A stretch of DNA of 64,000 nucleotides from Massilia sp. Root335 (GTDB lineage Bacteria > Pseudomonadota > Gammaproteobacteria > Burkholderiales > Burkholderiaceae_D). The position numbers and the translations under genes are program-made. Below, in pieces: positions 33,777 through 43,116 of this stretch. Position 1 is the stretch's first letter, and each line of letters starts with the position of its first letter. The stretch is from the NCBI RefSeq assembly GCF_001425685.1, contig NZ_LMCY01000011.1, positions 133,435-197,434 on the forward strand. The letters run 5' to 3'. The notes under the pieces were generated by a model that made no database searches, was not told the DNA's origin, and saw only the letters and a program-made list of their open reading frames with translations.

Positions 33777-34831
33777 GGGGGGTCTCCATTCGTTGGAAAA
33801 ACGGTGGACGGAAACGGCTCGGCGGGCAGGCGCGCCAGCACCTTGCCGATTTCCGCCGGCTCGAGCACCAGCATCGCGGCGTCGAGGCGCAAGGCTTCGC
33901 CGGGCATGCCGTACACGACGGAGCTGGCGCGGTCCTGGGCGATCGTCAGCGCGCCCTGCTCGCGCAGCTGCTTGAGTTCCGCCGCCCCGTCCTTGCCCAT
34001 GCCGGTCAGGAGGACGGCCGCGGTGGCCGGGCGCAGTTCGGCATCGATGTTGCGGAACAGGTAGGACACGGACGGGCACATGCCGTGTTCCGGCGGCGCC
34101 TGCAGCAGCCGGCACACGAGTCCCGGACCGATGGCCGCCTGCCAGCTTTCGGGCACGAGGTAGGCCCGTCCGCCGGCCAGCGGCATGCCGTCCTGGATCA
34201 CCTCCACCGGATAGCCGGCGGCGTCGGCCAGCCACGCGGCCAGGCCGTCCATGAAGCCGGGTGCGAGGTGCTGGACCATCACCACGGGCAGCGGAAAGCC
34301 GGCCGGCAGTTCGGCCAGGATGTCGCGCAGGACGGTCGGTCCGCCGGTCGACGCGCCGATGGCGACCAGCCGCCGCGCCGATCCGTGCAGCGGCCGCGCC
34401 GCGCGCCGCGCATCGCCCCAGCGCCGCACCACCCGCACCTCGGCCATCGCCTTCACGGTGCGCACGAGCGCGCGGGCGCTGTCGGCATGCGCCGGATTGC
34501 CGACGCCGTACGGACGCCGCACCAGCACCAGCGCGCCCGCCTCGATCGCACGGAAGCTGGCGTCGACCTCGGCCCGGTCGTCGCTGCCGCTGACGACGAC
34601 GATGCGCGTGGGGCACGCCTGCATGATGCGGCGGATCGCCTCGTAGCCGTCCATGCGCGGCATCTGCAGGTCCATCGTGATCACGTCCGGACTGAGTTCG
34701 TGCGCCATCCGCAGCGCCTCCTCGCCGTCGGCGGCGCAGCCCACCACCGCCAGGCCGGGCGCCGTGCCGAGGATGTGCACGAGCAGTTCGCGCACCGAAT
34801 TCGAATCGTCGACGACGAGGACCCGGATCAT
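33773..34831 (-). CDS. CheB/WspF-like receptor methylesterase
   Basis: This 352-residue protein has a receiver domain with phospho-acceptor D54 (VITMDLQMPRMDG) and a methylesterase domain with catalytic S161 (GASTGGP), H188 (VQHLAPGF) and D281 (LTGMGKDG). It removes methyl groups from the chemoreceptor and resets the array. The receiver lacks the usual Lys before Pro: this position reads VLVRRP. The gene overlaps cheA upstream and the output regulator downstream by 4 bases each. Neighbours identify it as the WspF counterpart of the cluster. Confidence 0.9.
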   Translation of the reverse strand: MIRVLVVDDSNSVRELLVHILGTAPGLAVVGCAADGEEALRMAHELSPDVITMDLQMPRMDGYEAIRRIMQACPTRIVVVSGSDDRAEVDASFRAIEAGALVLVRRPYGVGNPAHADSARALVRTVKAMAEVRVVRRWGDARRAARPLHGSARRLVAIGASTGGPTVLRDILAELPAGFPLPVVMVQHLAPGFMDGLAAWLADAAGYPVEVIQDGMPLAGGRAYLVPESWQAAIGPGLVCRLLQAPPEHGMCPSVSYLFRNIDAELRPATAAVLLTGMGKDGAAELKQLREQGALTIAQDRASSVVYGMPGEALRLDAAMLVLEPAEIGKVLARLPAEPFPSTVFPTNGDPP

Positions 34832-37053
34832 GGCGCCTCCATCCCCGCGACCCGGCGCACGGTCGCCAGCAGGCGGTCCTGGTCGAAGCTGCCCTTGGTG
34901 AAATAGGCGTCCGCGCCGGCGCGCAGACCCGCCTCGCGCTGTTCCGGCGTCTGCAGCGACGTCACCAGGATCACCGGCAGCTCGGCCGTGGCCGGATTGG
35001 CCCGGATCGCGGCGGTGAGCGCCAGGCCGTCCATGTTCGGCATCTCGACGTCGCTGACGACCGCGTCGTAATTGCCGGCGCGCAGCCGCGACAACGCGTC
35101 CAGGCCGTCGACCGCCGTGTCGACGCCGCATCCGGCGCCTTCCAGGATGTGCTTGAGCAGCAGGCGCGACGTGACGGAATCCTCGACGACGAGCACGCGC
35201 CGCGGCCCGGCCACCGGCGCCGCCGCCGCCGGCGCGCCGGACGTGCCGGTCAGCCCGCGCGCGGCGACGTCGTCCAGCGCGATCACGGGCGCCAGCATGC
35301 CGTCCCCCAGTTGCGCCGCCCCGCTGAAATAACGCACGCGGCGCAACAGCGGGCCGAAGCTCTTGGGCAGCAGGTCCTGCTCGGCGACGATGGCGTCGGC
35401 CAGCATGCCGAACGACTGGCCGCCCGCCGTCGCGACGATCACGACGCCACGGCCCTCCTCCTGCCCGGGCCGGGCCGTCCCGAACAGCGCGGCGAGCCGC
35501 ACGAGCGGCAGCACCCGCGTCCCCGCCAGCACGGTTTCCCTGCCCTCGACCGTGCGGATCTCGGCCTGCGCCTCGCTGCGCACCGCTTCGAGGCCCGCCA
35601 GCGGCACGGCGTAGCGCGCGCCGGCGACGTCGACGACGAGCGCGCGCAGGCTCGCCACGCCCACCGGCAGCAGCAGTTCGAACGACGCGCCGGCGCCGGG
35701 CGCCGTCGCGACCACGAGCTGGCCGCCGCTGGCCGCCACCTTGTCGGCCACGATCGCCAGCCCCACGCCCCGTCCGGACACGGGCGTGACCTCGGCGCGG
35801 GTCGACACGCCGGCGCGCAGCGCCAGGTGCACGCGCTGCTGCTCGCTCATCTGCGCCAGCTCGGCGTCCGTCAGCCCCGCGCGCCGGGCGGCCGCCTGCG
35901 CGACGGCCTCGATATCGATTCCGGCGCCGTCGTCGGCGACCCGCACCGACACCATCCGCGCGTCGCGCTGGGCGACGACGATCTCGATGCGGCCCACCGG
36001 GTCCTTGCCGGCCCCGGTGCGCTGCGCGGGCGTCTCGATCCCGTGGTCGACCGCATTGGTGACGAGATGGATCAGCGCTTCGCGCACGACGCCCAGCACG
36101 CGCCGGTCGATGTCCACGTCGGCGCCCCGGGTCTCGAGCCGGACCTCCTTGCCGTGCCCGCGCGCCAGGTTGCGCACGAGCGCCGGCAGCTCGTTCAGCG
36201 CCGCGGCGGACGGCACCAGCGCCGTTTCCAGCGCGGCGTCGAACAGGCGCGCGCGCACGCCGTGCAGCTCCTTGCCCGTGTGTTCCAGTCGCGCGGCCAG
36301 CCGGGTGCACGCGAGTTCCAGGTCCGCGCCGTCGTCGGCGCCGATGGCGGCCGGGCCTTCGCGCCGCCGGGTCGCGATCCCGGCCGCGATCCCGCGCAAT
36401 TCCTCGACGTGGTGGCGCAGCTTGAGTTCGACCGGCAGCAGCGCCTCGGCGTGCGCGCGGATCGAATCGATGCAGCGGCCGTCGACGCGGATGCGTTCGC
36501 CCGGGTCGTCGTCGGCCGCGTCGGCGGTGCCGGCGTCCGGTTCGTCGTCCGGTTCGTCGTCCGCACCGTGGTCCGGCGCCGCCGCCGGCACGGGCACGCC
36601 GGCGGCGGCAGCGGGCAGCGGCGCGTCGGCCGGCGCCGGCCGGGCGGACGCCTGCGCCGGCAGCGCGCGCGCGGCGGCATCGACCTGCGCCGCCAGCAGA
36701 CCCGCCACCTTGCGGCTGCGCAGGCCCGGCGCATCGACGACCTGGCGCGCGGCGGCGGCGGCCTTGTGCAGCAGGTCGAACTGTTCGGCCGTCGCGTGCG
36801 CGCCGGTCTCGCGCGCCGCCGCCAGCACGCCTTCCAGCGCGTGGCACAGCCGCTCCAGTTCGAGCTCGTCGACGGTGCGCGCCGCGCCCTTGAGCGTGTG
36901 CAGCACCTTGAGGACGCGCTCGTGCAGCGCGGCGCGCTGGGGCTCGGGCGCCTGCTCGAGCGCGACCAGCCCGACGTCGATCTGCGCCAGGTGCTCGCGC
37001 GCCTCTTCGGTGAAGATGCCGCGCAACCGCTGCTGGAACTGCTCGTCGGTCAT
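34828..37053 (-). CDS. CheA-REC hybrid histidine kinase (WspE-like)
   Basis: This 741-residue protein has a phosphotransfer domain with H52 in LHTLKGAART, a long Ala/Pro/Asp-rich linker (about 125-180), a dimerisation region, the kinase ATPase core with N-box HLVTNAVDHGIE and GRGVGLAIV, a CheW-like domain, and a C-terminal receiver with VVSDVEMPNMDGLA (about 620-735). The CheA-receiver fusion is the WspE architecture. It would phosphorylate its own receiver, CheB and the output regulator. The start at 37053 lies 8 bases after the receptor stop. There is no P2-type CheY-binding domain recognisable in the linker. Confidence 0.92.
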   Translation of the reverse strand: MTDEQFQQRLRGIFTEEAREHLAQIDVGLVALEQAPEPQRAALHERVLKVLHTLKGAARTVDELELERLCHALEGVLAAARETGAHATAEQFDLLHKAAAAARQVVDAPGLRSRKVAGLLAAQVDAAARALPAQASARPAPADAPLPAAAAGVPVPAAAPDHGADDEPDDEPDAGTADAADDDPGERIRVDGRCIDSIRAHAEALLPVELKLRHHVEELRGIAAGIATRRREGPAAIGADDGADLELACTRLAARLEHTGKELHGVRARLFDAALETALVPSAAALNELPALVRNLARGHGKEVRLETRGADVDIDRRVLGVVREALIHLVTNAVDHGIETPAQRTGAGKDPVGRIEIVVAQRDARMVSVRVADDGAGIDIEAVAQAAARRAGLTDAELAQMSEQQRVHLALRAGVSTRAEVTPVSGRGVGLAIVADKVAASGGQLVVATAPGAGASFELLLPVGVASLRALVVDVAGARYAVPLAGLEAVRSEAQAEIRTVEGRETVLAGTRVLPLVRLAALFGTARPGQEEGRGVVIVATAGGQSFGMLADAIVAEQDLLPKSFGPLLRRVRYFSGAAQLGDGMLAPVIALDDVAARGLTGTSGAPAAAAPVAGPRRVLVVEDSVTSRLLLKHILEGAGCGVDTAVDGLDALSRLRAGNYDAVVSDVEMPNMDGLALTAAIRANPATAELPVILVTSLQTPEQREAGLRAGADAYFTKGSFDQDRLLATVRRVAGMEAP

Positions 37054-37060
37054 CGCGCGG

Positions 37061-38695
37061 TCACAGCTGGAAGCGGTCCATGGTCTGGCGCAGCGACAGC
37101 CCCAGCGCATGCAGGTTGCGGGCCGACGCCTCCGCCTGGCGCGAGCCGGCCGCATTTTCCGCGCTGGCCTGCTGGATGTTCTCCATCGCCAGCGCCACCT
37201 GGTCCATGCCGGCCAGCTGCTGCTGGCTCGACACGGCGATCTGCACGGCCGCCTGCGCGGCCTCCGTCATGTTGTCCGTCAGCCCGCGGATCGCCTGCCC
37301 GGCCTGGGTCGTCTGCTCGACGCCCTGCGCCACCGTCTTGGCGCCCTGCTCCGTGATCATCACGGCCGCGCCCACGCTCTTCTGGATCTCGCCGAGGATC
37401 TCGCGCACCTGGCGCGTGGCCTGGCGCGACTGCTCCGCCAGGCTCTTGACTTCCTGCGCCACGACGGCGAACCCCTTGCCGTGCTCGCCGGCCTTGGCGG
37501 CCTCGATCGCCGCGTTCACGGCCAGCAGGTTCGACTGCTCGGCCAGGCTGGCGACGGTCGCGGTGATTTCGCCGATCGCGTGGCTGCGTTCGGACAGGCG
37601 CACGACCGTGCCGGCGATCGCTTCCATTTTTTCCTGGATGGTCTGCATGCCCTTCATGCTCTCCTCCAGCGCGCGGCGGCCGTCGGCGGCCGTGCGCGCC
37701 GCCTGCTGCGCCGCGTCGGACACGGCGCGCGACTTTTCGGACGCCAGCAGCGACGTCTGCTTGACCTCCTCGACCGTGGCCGTGGTCTCGCTGACGGCGG
37801 CCGCCGTCTCGGCCGTGCTGGCCGCCGCCTGCGCGCTGCTGGACATGATCTCGCTCGCGGCGCCGGTCAGCGTGGCGACGCCGCTGGTGGTCTCGGCGGC
37901 CAGGCCGCGCCACGACCGGACCATGCCGTCCAGCGCACGCAGCAACTGTCCCACCTCGTCGCGGCTGCCGTTGGCCGGCACGTCGACACGCAGGTCGCCG
38001 GTCGCGATGCGCGCGGCCACCACCGTCGCCTGGCGCAGCGGCGTCGCGATCGCGCGGTTGAGCCAGTACGCCAGGACGATCGCCAGCAGCACGGCCGCCA
38101 GGTTCACGGCGATCAGCGTGGCGCCCGCGTTCTCCACGAGCGCCGCGCCGTCGCGCATGCGCTCCTGCGCCTGCGCCAGCTGCTTCGCGCCGATGTCGTC
38201 GGCGATGCCCTTGAGCCGGTCGAACGTGTTCTGGAGCCGGCCCGTCGCCGCTTCCCCGGCGGTGGCGCGCTGGCCCGCCTTGACGGCCGCCAGCACGTCG
38301 CTGTCGCGCACGGCGCCGTAGTCCTTGTACGCGCCGGCCAGGCGCGCATAGTCGGCGGCAAAACCCTGGTCCGTCTGCGTGAATGCGGCCAGGTCGCCCA
38401 GCAGGCCGCGGATCGTGGCCTCTTCCGCTTCCAGCTGGCGCCCGAAGCCCGCCTGCGTGGTGCTGCCGGCGACCAGCGTCGACAACAGGGCCACGCGCTC
38501 GCGGTTGATCGCGCCGCGCAGTTCCAGCACCTTGAGCACGATCGCCAGGTCGTCATTGAACAGCTGTTGCTGCGCCGCGCGCTGGCGCGCGAGGCCGGCG
38601 TAGGACGAGGCGCTGGTCAGCGCCATCGCCACGACGAGCAGGCCGAAACCGAGCATCAGTTTCGCGCGGGTGGACAGGTCGGCAAGCGTGGGCAT
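37061..38695 (-). CDS. Methyl-accepting chemotaxis protein (WspA-like)
   Basis: This 544-residue receptor has a first membrane helix (about 12-35), a four-helix-bundle-type periplasmic domain (about 36-190), a second helix (about 190-212), a HAMP region ([20 protein letters not shown]) and a long coiled cytoplasmic domain with the conserved tip [21 protein letters not shown]. It lacks the C-terminal pentapeptide that recruits CheR in many receptors, consistent with the local CheR-TPR. Wsp receptors sense surface contact or envelope stress; the signal here is unknown. It is between the second cheW (15 bases) and cheA. Confidence 0.92.
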   Translation of the reverse strand: MPTLADLSTRAKLMLGFGLLVVAMALTSASSYAGLARQRAAQQQLFNDDLAIVLKVLELRGAINRERVALLSTLVAGSTTQAGFGRQLEAEEATIRGLLGDLAAFTQTDQGFAADYARLAGAYKDYGAVRDSDVLAAVKAGQRATAGEAATGRLQNTFDRLKGIADDIGAKQLAQAQERMRDGAALVENAGATLIAVNLAAVLLAIVLAYWLNRAIATPLRQATVVAARIATGDLRVDVPANGSRDEVGQLLRALDGMVRSWRGLAAETTSGVATLTGAASEIMSSSAQAAASTAETAAAVSETTATVEEVKQTSLLASEKSRAVSDAAQQAARTAADGRRALEESMKGMQTIQEKMEAIAGTVVRLSERSHAIGEITATVASLAEQSNLLAVNAAIEAAKAGEHGKGFAVVAQEVKSLAEQSRQATRQVREILGEIQKSVGAAVMITEQGAKTVAQGVEQTTQAGQAIRGLTDNMTEAAQAAVQIAVSSQQQLAGMDQVALAMENIQQASAENAAGSRQAEASARNLHALGLSLRQTMDRFQL

Positions 38696-38710
38696 GAAAA
38701 ATCTCCAGTA

Positions 38711-39331
38711 TCAGTGGTCCGCATTCACGACCAGGGTGGTATCGGCAAGCAGGCGCCGCGCGTCGAGCAGCGCGGTGCGGTCTCGGGCGACGCCCAGCAG
38801 GTAGCTGGCGTCCGGGTCGGCCAGCATCGGCAGGCTGTGGCCCATGTCTTCGGGGGCGAAACGGCGGGCGCCGTCGATCGCGTCGGCCAGCACGGCGAAC
38901 CGGTTGTCCTCGCCGCGCAGCACGATGAGGGCGCCGGGTTCGGCCAGTTCGGACAACGGCAGGGCAAGCAGCACGCGCAGGTCGAGCACGGCCAGCACCT
39001 CGCCCTCCCACATCGTGATGCCGGCCACGTGATCCGGAACGCCGGGCAGCAGGGTCAGGGGCAGCAACGGCAGCACGCGTGCGACCCACGCGGTGTCGAA
39101 CGCATAGCGCTCGCCGCCGCAGCGGAATGCCAGCACCTCCACGCCGCCGGCCGGTTCCTGCGCCGGCGCGGCGGCGATGGCGGCCAGCGCGGCGGCGCGG
39201 TCGGCGAGCAGGCGTTCCTGGGCGGCCGGATCGGCGCGGTCGAGCGCGGCCAGCGCGGCGGCCGCCGCCTCGAGCCGGCGCGACAAGGCGGCCCAGTCGA
39301 AGGCAGGGATGTCGTTCGGCATATCGGTCAT
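38711..39331 (-). CDS. CheW-like coupling protein (second; WspD-like)
   Basis: This 206-residue protein has an N-terminal helical Ala-rich segment (about 1-60) and a CheW domain: FRCGGERYAFDTAWVARVLP, GVPDHVAGITMWEGEVLAVLDLR and the C-terminal LGVARDRTALLDARRLL. It couples receptor to CheA. Alternative start ATG nine bases downstream is possible (MPNDIPAF). Overlaps cheR upstream by 4 bases. In Wsp nomenclature this is the WspD position; the N-terminal extension distinguishes it from the first CheW of this operon. Confidence 0.88.
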   Translation of the reverse strand: MTDMPNDIPAFDWAALSRRLEAAAAALAALDRADPAAQERLLADRAAALAAIAAAPAQEPAGGVEVLAFRCGGERYAFDTAWVARVLPLLPLTLLPGVPDHVAGITMWEGEVLAVLDLRVLLALPLSELAEPGALIVLRGEDNRFAVLADAIDGARRFAPEDMGHSLPMLADPDASYLLGVARDRTALLDARRLLADTTLVVNADH

Positions 39332-40695
39332 GACAGGCGCTCCAGCCAATGCTGGACGGCGCCGCGCAGGTCGGCGTCGGCCGCCAGCCGGCCGCAATCG
39401 CGCAGCAGGCTGCGTGCGCGCGGCCGCCGGCCCGCGGCGTCTTCGATCAGCGCGGCCAGGTAATGGCCGATGGCGCTGTCCGGTTCGAGGTACAGCAGGC
39501 GCCGCAGGCAATGCCGCGCCAGCGTGCGGTCGCCGTGTTCGAGCGCGAACAGCGCCGCGTCCTGCTGCAGCGGGGCCGACGACGCCTCCGCCTCGACGGC
39601 GCGGCGCAGGCATTGCAGCGCTTCCTCGCGCCGGCCCGCGTCGGCCAGCGCCCGCACGCGCGCCATGGCGGAATCGGGCGCCGCCACGACCGGCGCGATC
39701 AGCGGCGCGGATGGCTGTGCAGGATGCGGCCTTTGTGCCGCGGCGGGCGCCGCGACGGGCGGCGTGAAAACCGGCGCCGCCGGCGCCGCGACCGTGGACG
39801 GCACCGGCGCGGGCGGCGCACCCTTGCGGAAGAACACCGCATCCTCGTGGTACACCGGCGTAAAACCGGCGAACAACTGGGTCGACGCCTCGCTCGCATT
39901 GACCACGAGCCAGCCGCCGTCGACGAGGCAGTCGCGCAGGCGCTCGATCACGCGCTTGACCTGCTCCGGCCCGAAATACATGAGCACATTGCGGCAAAAG
40001 ATGACGTCCATCGCCAGCGTTCCGGTGGCGGCGGACGGATACGCGCCGGTGGCGAGATTCAGGCCGGCGAAGCGGATCTGCTCGCGCAGTTGCGGGTCGA
40101 TCTCGAAGCGGCCGTCGGCGAGCGGCCGGAAAAATGCCGCCAGGTCGGCCGGGTCGCTGCGGCGGAACGACCAGCGCCGGTACTTGCCTTCGCGCGCGAA
40201 GTCGAGGAACGCCTCGTTCAGGTCGGTGGCGAGGATCGTCACGTCGGCGGGCGGAAGCCGCGGCACGCGGCGCCGCAGCGTCATCGCGATCGAATACGGT
40301 TCCTCGCCGGTGCAGCAGCCGGCGCTCCAGATACGCAGGGGCCTGGCCTCGGCGCGCGCGAGGTGCGCCAGCGCGTAGTCGCAGACCAGGTCGAGGGCGC
40401 GGGGCTCGCGGAAGAAATAGGTTTCGCCGACGGTGAGGAAGCGCGCGCACAGGGCGCTGCGGGCGTCGTCCCACGGACCGGCCAGCAGCCACGATGCGCA
40501 CGCCGGCGCGCCCGGCAGGCCGAGCGCCTCGGCCATCCGGCCCAGCGCGGCGTCGAACTGCCTGCGCTTGGCGCCGGCGAAGGCCAGGCCCGTCTCGGCC
40601 TCGACCCGCTGCGCGGCCAGGTCCAGCACGCCGGCCACGGGCGCGCCCGCCGCCGGGACGCCCGCCATGGGGACGGCGTGTTCAGTGGCGTTCAC
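39328..40695 (-). CDS. CheR methyltransferase with C-terminal TPR (WspC-like)
   Basis: This 455-residue protein has an N-terminal helical domain, a SAM-dependent methyltransferase domain with the motifs FLTVGETYFFREP, WSAGCCTGEEPYSIAM and VIFCRNVLMYF, an Ala/Pro-rich linker (about 290-340) and a C-terminal part with TPR-like repeats (VRALADAGRREEALQCLRRA, RTLARHCLRRLLYLEPDSA). The TPR tail is typical of Wsp-type CheR proteins and may replace pentapeptide binding. It methylates receptor glutamates and opposes CheB. The start overlaps the end of the first cheW by 14 bp; the stop overlaps the next cheW by 4 bp. Confidence 0.92.
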   Translation of the reverse strand: MNATEHAVPMAGVPAAGAPVAGVLDLAAQRVEAETGLAFAGAKRRQFDAALGRMAEALGLPGAPACASWLLAGPWDDARSALCARFLTVGETYFFREPRALDLVCDYALAHLARAEARPLRIWSAGCCTGEEPYSIAMTLRRRVPRLPPADVTILATDLNEAFLDFAREGKYRRWSFRRSDPADLAAFFRPLADGRFEIDPQLREQIRFAGLNLATGAYPSAATGTLAMDVIFCRNVLMYFGPEQVKRVIERLRDCLVDGGWLVVNASEASTQLFAGFTPVYHEDAVFFRKGAPPAPVPSTVAAPAAPVFTPPVAAPAAAQRPHPAQPSAPLIAPVVAAPDSAMARVRALADAGRREEALQCLRRAVEAEASSAPLQQDAALFALEHGDRTLARHCLRRLLYLEPDSAIGHYLAALIEDAAGRRPRARSLLRDCGRLAADADLRGAVQHWLERLS

Positions 40696-41197
40696 CGGCG
40701 GCTCCTGCCAGCGCCTGGGCCAGTTGCGCCCGTTCGTGGTCGAACAGGAAGCGCGCCGGTTCGATCACCAGGCACAGGCCGTCGGGCAAGTGGAGCGCGC
40801 CGTCGACGAAGCCGGCCGAACCCGCGGCGGCCGGCCAGGCGGCCGCCGCTGGCGCCGTGCCCGGGCCGACGATGCTGTCGACGACGAGTGCGCACGGAAA
40901 ACCGTTCGACTCGACGATGAGGAATTGTTGCGTGGGTGTGATGGCCGTCGGGCGGCCGCAGGCGCGGCGCGCGAAGTCGAGGACGGTCACGGTCTCGCCG
41001 CCCACGTCGAGCACGCCGAGCACGATGTCCGCCGCCCCCGGCAGCGGCACCGGCCGCGCGCTGAGCACGGCCCGCCGCACGGACGCCAGCGGCACGGCGA
41101 AGCGCTGTCCCCGGCAAATGAATTCGAGGACCTGCAGTCCTGCCGGGGCCGTGTCCGGTTGCCGGGCCGCTTCGGGCGCAAAAGCGGAGGAAATCAT
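40682..41197 (-). CDS. CheW-like coupling protein (first; WspB-like)
   Basis: This 171-residue protein is essentially one CheW domain: FICRGQRFAVPLASVRRAVL, PGAADIVLGVLDVGGETVTVLD and FLIVESNGFPCALVVDSI. It is the first gene of the seven-gene chemosensory operon. The start at 41197 has GGAG 6 bases ahead. The promoter should lie in the following 310 bp of non-coding DNA. Confidence 0.87.
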   Translation of the reverse strand: MISSAFAPEAARQPDTAPAGLQVLEFICRGQRFAVPLASVRRAVLSARPVPLPGAADIVLGVLDVGGETVTVLDFARRACGRPTAITPTQQFLIVESNGFPCALVVDSIVGPGTAPAAAAWPAAAGSAGFVDGALHLPDGLCLVIEPARFLFDHERAQLAQALAGAAGERH

Positions 41198-41510
41198 GGT
41201 GCACTCCTGTCGACGTGAGGGCCATGCGACCGATGGCACTGTCTCACCTGAGTCTGATCGTAGCGGACCTTGGCGCCCGCGTCTCACCGAGTCCGTGCGC
41301 GCCGCACGCGTACGTACGGCCCGCGCCCGCCCGGCGGGGGCCAGAATCCGCTGAATTCATGAAATTTCTGACAATAAATTGCAGATGAGCGCATAGAGGC
41401 GCGTCAAAACCGGCGTTTTTGTCGTAAATTAAACGACAAACGTTATCGATATATTGTTGCGAAAAATTGACATTCCTGGCCGCAATTGCGGTTACCGGCG
41501 CAATCCGGAC
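41198..41510. other. Intergenic region upstream of the chemosensory operon, with palindrome
   Basis: About 310 bp. The half next to cheW is GC-rich; the half next to the HDOD gene is AT-rich. TTTGTCGT (41418-41425), AAATTAA, ACGACAAA (41433-41440) is a perfect 8-bp inverted repeat with a 7-base AT-rich spacer, well suited to a dimeric regulator. CCGCAATTGCGG at 41480-41491 is a gapless palindrome close to the HDOD gene end. I could not place a sigma-70 or sigma-28 promoter with confidence. Confidence 0.55.
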
Positions 41511-42485
41511 TCAGCCTTCCACGTGGCTCAGCTTGCCCAGGCAGCGGCGCTGGAAACTGTCCAGGCCCTCCGTCACGAGCGCGTCGTCCTCGGCCACGAT
41601 GCCGGCGTCGAGCAGGAGGCGCAGCTTGGCGATGCGGTCGCCCAGGCTGAGCGCCTGCGCGAGGTAGGGCCCGTCCGGGTCGCCCGCCTGCGCGATCGCA
41701 TCCGTGACCTCTGGCGGAAATTCCCAGTGGCGCGCGATCCCGGCCGACATCTGCCGCCCGCAGGCCAGCAATTCGATGCCGAAGTCGGTGGACCCGGGGA
41801 TGGTGCCGTTCTGGCACAGGCGGTCGGCGAGGCGGAATGCGACGATCAGCCCGACGTTCTGCATCAGGCCGGCCAGGTAGGCTTCGAACACGCCGGCGGT
41901 GAGGCCGGGCGCGACGAGGCTCGCGGCCAGCGCGCAGCGCTCGGACTGGCCCCATACGTGCGGCGCCACCCGTTTCGAGAATCCCTCGGCCTGCATCTTG
42001 ATGACGGGCCGGAACGCGACGCGGGCCAGCAGCATGCGCAGGCCGTTCTGGCCGAGCATCATGATGGCGGCCTCGACCGTTTTCACCTGCGTCATCGGAC
42101 GGTAATACGCGCTGTTGGCTTCGCGGATCACTTCCGCCACGAGCACGACGTCCTGCACGACGAGGCGCGACAGTTCCGAGGCCGACACGTCTTCCTCGGC
42201 CAGGCTCTGCAACAGCTTGGGAATCACTTCCGGCACGCGCGGCACCAGTTCGGCCGCATCGGCCGGACGCGCGGCCAGCGCGCGGACCTGGTCGAGGATC
42301 GCGGTCTCCACCTCGGCGGGCGCGTCGAACCTGGCGGACCCGGTCAGCCAGCGGTAGTAGGCGGCGTCGATGTCATGACTGATGCGTTCCGCCTGCTGCT
42401 CCTGCTCCTGGGCACTGGCGGCCGCAGCCGCAGCCTGGTTGGCGCCGCCATCCGATCCGCCCACTAAACGAGAAAAAAAACCCAT
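41511..42485 (-). CDS. HDOD-domain signalling protein
   Basis: This 324-residue cytoplasmic protein has an Ala/Gln-rich N-terminus (about 12-34), then an HDOD domain (about 75-280) with PRVPEVIPKLLQSL and ANSAYYRPMTQVKTVEAAIMMLGQ, the usual entry motif. In this family the HD catalytic pair is commonly lost; here the expected H-D position reads LMQNVGLIVAF, so no hydrolase activity is predicted. HDOD proteins work as adaptors in c-di-GMP and stress signalling. The ATG at 42485 lies about 40 bases after a good sigma-70 promoter. Paralogue of the protein at 45382. Confidence 0.85.
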   Translation of the reverse strand: MGFFSRLVGGSDGGANQAAAAAASAQEQEQQAERISHDIDAAYYRWLTGSARFDAPAEVETAILDQVRALAARPADAAELVPRVPEVIPKLLQSLAEEDVSASELSRLVVQDVVLVAEVIREANSAYYRPMTQVKTVEAAIMMLGQNGLRMLLARVAFRPVIKMQAEGFSKRVAPHVWGQSERCALAASLVAPGLTAGVFEAYLAGLMQNVGLIVAFRLADRLCQNGTIPGSTDFGIELLACGRQMSAGIARHWEFPPEVTDAIAQAGDPDGPYLAQALSLGDRIAKLRLLLDAGIVAEDDALVTEGLDSFQRRCLGKLSHVEG

Positions 42486-42531
42486 GAGATGTCACTCCGC
42501 CGCATTTAAACAAAATTCCCTGATGCAACAC

Positions 42532-42560
42532 ATATTACCCCTGAAACATTGATATGCCAA
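42532..42560 (-). promoter_or_regulatory. Sigma-70-type promoter of the HDOD gene
   Basis: On the minus strand TTGGCA (42555-42560; 5 of 6 to TTGACA) is followed after exactly 17 bases by TAATAT (42532-42537; 4 of 6). The predicted start near 42525 gives a 40-base leader to the ATG at 42485. The region lies between the response regulator stop and the HDOD start, so the HDOD gene has its own promoter separate from the upstream cluster. Confidence 0.6.
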
Positions 42561-42600
42561 TGCCCGGAGAAACGGCCTGCTGCCGGCCGACGCCGTCGGG

Positions 42601-43116
42601 TCAGAACAGGCGGATGTTCCCGTGTTCGTCCCAGTCGACCCGGGTGATGCCCGGCTCATCCCGTTCGAGCTGGCGCAACACGTCGTCGTGCGCGCCGGCC
42701 GCCGGCGCCGCGGCCGCCGGCTGCTTCGCGCGCAGCTGCCCGTCGCGGCGCGCGAACGCTTCGGTGACGGTCGCGACCAGTTCTTCCTCCAGCCATGGCT
42801 TGGCCAGGTAGCGGAACACTTCGGCGCGGTTCACGGCATTGAGGACGTCGAGGACTTCGGTGGTGGCGCTGACGACGATGCGGATCGCGTCCGGCTGCAG
42901 TCCCTTGACCAGCTGGAGCACGTCGGCCCCGTTGAGGCCCGGCATGCGGTAGTCGGAGATGACGACGTCGAAGTCCTGCTCGCCGGCGCGGTGGACGGCC
43001 GCTTCCGGCTCGTCGAAGGCTTCGATGACGACGTCCTCCGGAAATGCCACGCGCAGCGTACGGCGCAGGGCATTCAGCACGGAGGGTTCGTCGTCAAGAA
43101 TGAGAATGCGGCGCAT
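42601..43116 (-). CDS. Receiver-domain response regulator with short C-terminal extension
   Basis: This 171-residue protein consists of a receiver (about 1-125; phospho-acceptor in VVISDYRMPGLNG) of the RpfG-like type with the late motif FRYLAKPWLEEEL, followed by an Ala-rich linker and a short conserved-looking tail ERDEPGITRVDWDEHGNIRLF. No DNA-binding or enzymatic output domain is present. It overlaps the HD-GYP gene end by 23 bp and so is co-translated with it. Likely a phosphate sink or protein-binding regulator for the adjacent kinase. Confidence 0.85.
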   Translation of the reverse strand: MRRILILDDEPSVLNALRRTLRVAFPEDVVIEAFDEPEAAVHRAGEQDFDVVISDYRMPGLNGADVLQLVKGLQPDAIRIVVSATTEVLDVLNAVNRAEVFRYLAKPWLEEELVATVTEAFARRDGQLRAKQPAAAAPAAGAHDDVLRQLERDEPGITRVDWDEHGNIRLF

